A stretch of DNA of 15,589 bases from an uncultured Clostridia bacterium (GTDB taxonomy: Bacteria > Bacillota > Clostridia > TANB77 > CAG-508). Below the pieces are notes generated by a model. The model was not told the origin of the DNA. It saw only the letters and a list, made by a program, of their open reading frames with translations, and made no database searches. The translations under genes and the position numbers were made by a program. This document shows, piece by piece, positions 14,103 to 15,589 of this stretch; position 1 is the first letter of the stretch, and each line of letters opens with the position of its first letter. The stretch spans positions 1-15,589 of the forward strand of contig CAKOWW010000024.1 of assembly GCA_934129785.1 (NCBI GenBank), written 5' to 3'.

Positions 14103-14119
14103 TAGCACTCCTTATATAT

Positions 14120-14161
14120 AAAAAATGACCCAAGGCTTCAAAAGTTTCTTGGATACCGCTC
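14120..14161 (-). ncRNA. 38-nt structured repeat, copy 1: 5' leader of the abi mRNA, terminator-like
   Basis: The repeat itself spans 14124-14161. On the minus strand: GAGCGGTAT, stem CCAAG (14148-14152), loop AAACTTTTGAAGC (13 nt), stem CTTGG (14130-14134), GTCATT and a run of six T (14120-14125). The predicted transcription start is at 14161, exactly its first base. The hairpin plus U-run could release a roughly 40-nt RNA or attenuate abi expression, as in type III toxin-antitoxin loci where an RNA antitoxin precedes a terminator and the toxin gene. The abi SD follows 7-12 nt later. Confidence 0.7.
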
Positions 14162-14167
14162 ATATAT

Positions 14168-14196
14168 ATATTAGCATATTTTCAAAGTTGTTTCAA
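14168..14196 (-). promoter_or_regulatory. Promoter of the abi gene and leader repeat
   Basis: On the minus strand: TTGAAA (14191-14196), a 17-nt spacer and TAATAT (14168-14173), with an extended TG just upstream (TGC). The start is predicted near 14161. Confidence 0.65.
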
Positions 14197-14300
14197 GTAT
14201 TTTTCAAAAAAAGTGTAATTAATTTTTGATAATGTCATAGTAAAATTATTATTTGATTATGTCATAATAAAGTTATATTATCTCCATTAAGGAGGTAATA

Positions 14301-14600
14301 ATGAAAGGAAATAATTTTACGGATATGGAAATAGGAAAATTAATTGTAATACAAGAAGTAATTGATGGTAAAAAGACTGGAAAACAAGCAAGTGATAAAT
14401 TAGATTTATCTGAAGATTATTGTGATACTAATTTTACTCACTTTCAAGAACTTTTACAAGAAAGAGAAAATATTAAGATTTCTTATTCTTCTGTTTATAA
14501 AACACTTACAAAATCTGGAATTAAATCAAAGAAAAAACATAAGGACAGAAAAACACATAGGCAAAGAAAAAGAACCTTTATTAGTATCATCTTAGCATAA
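14301..14600 (+). pseudogene. Transposase remnant (ISNCY/IS1202-like), N-terminal pieces only
   Basis: A 99-residue frame with a good SD (GGAGG, 14291-14295). The first part, IQEVIDGKKTGKQASDKLDL, is a helix-turn-helix of the sort that begins many transposases. It then jumps into NFTHFQELLQERENI and SYSSVYKTLTKSGIKSKKKH, the second winged region seen before the DDE core in ISNCY-type transposases, followed by a basic RKTHRQRKRK-like stretch and a stop. The first and second HTH regions are fused with the middle missing, and the whole DDE domain is gone. It cannot transpose but might still bind the ends. Confidence 0.65.
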
Positions 14601-14604
14601 AAAC

Positions 14605-14624
14605 GAGCCACAATCAAGTGGCTC
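14605..14624 (+). terminator. Hairpin inside the insertion element
   Basis: GAGCCAC (14605-14611) pairs with GTGGCTC (14618-14624) around AATCAA, 5 nt after the transposase remnant stop. No U-run follows at once, so it may be a weak terminator or block reading into the element end. Confidence 0.5.
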
Positions 14625-14705
14625 ACTATGACATAATTAAAAAAAATTTTAATATTTTTTTATGACATTTTTAAAAATTATTGACATTAAAGTATATAAC
14701 TTTTT

Positions 14706-14734
14706 TTGATTTTATAGTATGATTTTATTATAAA
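14706..14734 (+). promoter_or_regulatory. Candidate promoter of the membrane-protein gene
   Basis: TTGATT (14706-14711), a 17-nt spacer and TATAAA (14729-14734). The leader to ATG 14874 would be about 133 nt. A better TTGACA (14681) in the insertion-element end has no -10 at a proper distance. Confidence 0.4.
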
Positions 14735-14873
14735 ATTACTGTGAGAAATTTATCAATGAATAAACAGTTCAACTATTTAATCTAATAAGGATAGTGTAAA
14801 GTAATCTATGAAAAAATAGATTATGAAAATATTATCAAAAATTTAGAAAAAAGGACATAGAGGAGGAAAACAT

Positions 14874-15296
14874 ATGAAACAATTTAAAATATCAAAAGTA
14901 ATATCAATTATATGTAGTATTATAGGTCTAATTTTATCATCATTTGGTTTAATAATGGGGATACAAAGTATTGGAGAACCTGGATGGGAAGGACTAGGAG
15001 TGCTATTTATAATGCCTTCTGTTATTGCATTACTTGTAATTCTATTTGATTTTTTGATAACATTAGACAAAATCAAAAAAGGGTTAATATATTCTTGTAT
15101 CAATAGCATAATTAAAATTGGTATTATAGCATGTTTCATTTCAACTACAATCAGTGATTATAAATATGAAATGAAATTCGGAGTATCAGATTTAAAATTC
15201 GATATAATTGTAATTGTTTTATTAACAATAGTTACTATTCCGTCAATTCTAAATATAATTAAATTAATCAAATCAAAAAAGAAGTCATTACAATAA
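14874..15296 (+). CDS. Hypothetical four-helix membrane protein
   Basis: 140 residues; I do not recognise a family. The SD is perfect (AGGAGG 14861-14866, 7 nt before ATG), so it is very likely expressed. The layout is a short basic N-terminus (MKQFKISK), helix 1 (about 9-30), a loop with GEPGWEGLG, helix 2 (about 42-65), a basic turn KIKKG, helix 3 (about 70-93), a charged loop SDYKYEMKFGVSDLKFD, helix 4 (about 110-130) and a Lys-rich tail. Positive ends suggest both termini are inside. It resembles small DUF4064-like membrane proteins with paired G-I-I-x-G helices, but this is only an impression. It stands alone with its own terminator. Confidence 0.7.
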   Translation: MKQFKISKVISIICSIIGLILSSFGLIMGIQSIGEPGWEGLGVLFIMPSVIALLVILFDFLITLDKIKKGLIYSCINSIIKIGIIACFISTTISDYKYEMKFGVSDLKFDIIVIVLLTIVTIPSILNIIKLIKSKKKSLQ

Positions 15297-15350
15297 TATA
15301 AAACAAATTCTATGTAATACTTTATAGATTAAATATATCTTATTATAATT

Positions 15351-15381
15351 AAAAGACAATGAAATCCTATCATTGTCTTTT
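15351..15381 (+). terminator. Rho-independent terminator after the membrane-protein gene
   Basis: AAAAGACAATGA (15351-15362) pairs perfectly with TCATTGTCTTTT (15370-15381) around a 7-nt loop; the T-run lies in the 3' arm. It can act on both strands. Confidence 0.85.
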
Positions 15382-15420
15382 ATCATTTCTTTAAATTATT
15401 TAGTGGTATTGTATTTGTTT

Positions 15421-15538
15421 TTTACGTTTTATCAATTTATTATATTGGGTTTGGGTGATATCCCACATATGAATTTGTGCGGGAGTATAAATTCAGTGCT
15501 GGCTAGACATAAATTTTATTCCCATATTCAAGAAAAAT
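15421..15538 (+). other. Unexplained structured stretch or gene remnant before the last terminator
   Basis: This GC-richer patch ends a 293-nt gene-free tail. CCCACA (15462-15467) can pair with TGT..GGG (15476-15483). The same GGGA can instead pair within 15481-15493/15511-15523 (10 of 13 pairs plus one G-U), so two folds exclude each other, as in leader RNAs. Also, one plus-strand frame is open from 15361 to a stop at 15538-15540, and its end reads GLGDIPHMNLCGSINSVLAR (ATG at 15469) without an SD. It could be a decayed coding end or a small RNA; I cannot tell which. A terminator follows directly. Confidence 0.35.
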
Positions 15539-15580
15539 AAAAAGAGGATTAAATTATTTTGATAATTTTTTCCTCTTTTT
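15539..15580 (+). terminator. Rho-independent terminator at the window end
   Basis: AAAAAGAGGA (15539-15548) pairs perfectly with TCCTCTTTTT (15571-15580), with TTT at the end of the arm. It closes whatever transcript spans the stretch upstream and works on either strand. Confidence 0.75.
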
Positions 15581-15589
15581 TGAAGATTA

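Larger units (their letters stand above)
14220..14680 (+). mobile_element. Internally deleted insertion sequence (about 460 bp) with inverted ends
   Basis: The left end (from 14221) and the reverse complement of the right end (14661-14679) share AATTTTT-(G/A)A-(T/A)-AATGTCATA. Each end holds a second copy of the heptamer: TGTCATA at 14233 and 14260 on the left, TATGACA at 14627 and 14661 on the right. This is the pattern of transposase-binding sites at terminal inverted repeats. The interior holds a shortened transposase ORF and a hairpin. The precise outer borders and target duplication are not clear in this AT-rich sequence. Confidence 0.65.

Noticed and set aside
13168..14161. A CRISPR array using the 38-nt repeat
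   Set aside because: The two copies are almost 1 kb apart with a gene between them, the stems differ, and there are no regularly spaced further copies.
14681..14709. TTGACA at 14681 as a promoter for the membrane-protein gene
   Set aside because: The nearest TATATA is only 6 nt away and no -10 lies at 16-18 nt.

Overview
The window is very AT-rich. Arginine is almost always AGA, Shine-Dalgarno (SD) sites are strong (AGGAGG type), TTG starts occur, and the core runs pyrH-frr-(prenyl synthase)-uppS-cdsA-rseP. Together with a prepilin-leader LRR_5 protein of a kind common in gut Clostridia, this points to an uncultured low-GC Clostridia/Firmicutes chromosome. The species cannot be told from the sequence.

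Layout. 1-2012: a surface protein with a pilin-like leader and BspA-type leucine-rich repeats, then a terminator. 2040-6744: a housekeeping run for UMP kinase, ribosome recycling factor, farnesyl/geranyl diphosphate synthase, undecaprenyl diphosphate synthase, CDP-diacylglycerol synthase and a site-2 protease. dxr, usually between cdsA and rseP, is absent. 6747-9468: alpha-glucan phosphorylase with its own promoter and terminator. 9489-10913: a membrane-anchored DNA-entry-type nuclease and a small partner gene. 10919-11891 (minus strand): an M14 peptidase, probably for cell-wall peptides. 11941-12853: a small ORF, a YjbR-family gene, and an antitoxin with a broken toxin. 12957-14196 (minus strand): an Abi_2/AbiF-type HEPN gene between two 38-nt structured repeats, plus a separate structured small RNA. 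14220-15589: a deleted insertion sequence, a four-helix membrane protein and an unexplained structured tail.

Main finding. Three otherwise well-conserved genes (LRR protein, rseP, M14 peptidase) are out of frame at five places. At each one an in-frame CGG stands where the family expects a glycine GGN codon, and skipping the C restores the conserved protein. I found no in-frame CGG used as a sense codon anywhere else in the window. Out-of-frame CGG is common and harmless, and CGA, CGC and CGT are used in frame as arginine. This looks like a systematic +1 frameshift (C skipped, GGN read as Gly) at an undecoded CGG codon. A systematic sequencing artefact is the main alternative.

Second finding. 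The HEPN gene is flanked by two direct 38-nt repeats with an identical 13-nt loop and fully compensated stem changes. The upstream repeat lies exactly at the predicted transcript start and is followed by a U-run. A second structured RNA lies downstream. This fits an RNA-guarded HEPN toxin (AbiF/abiR-like) module.
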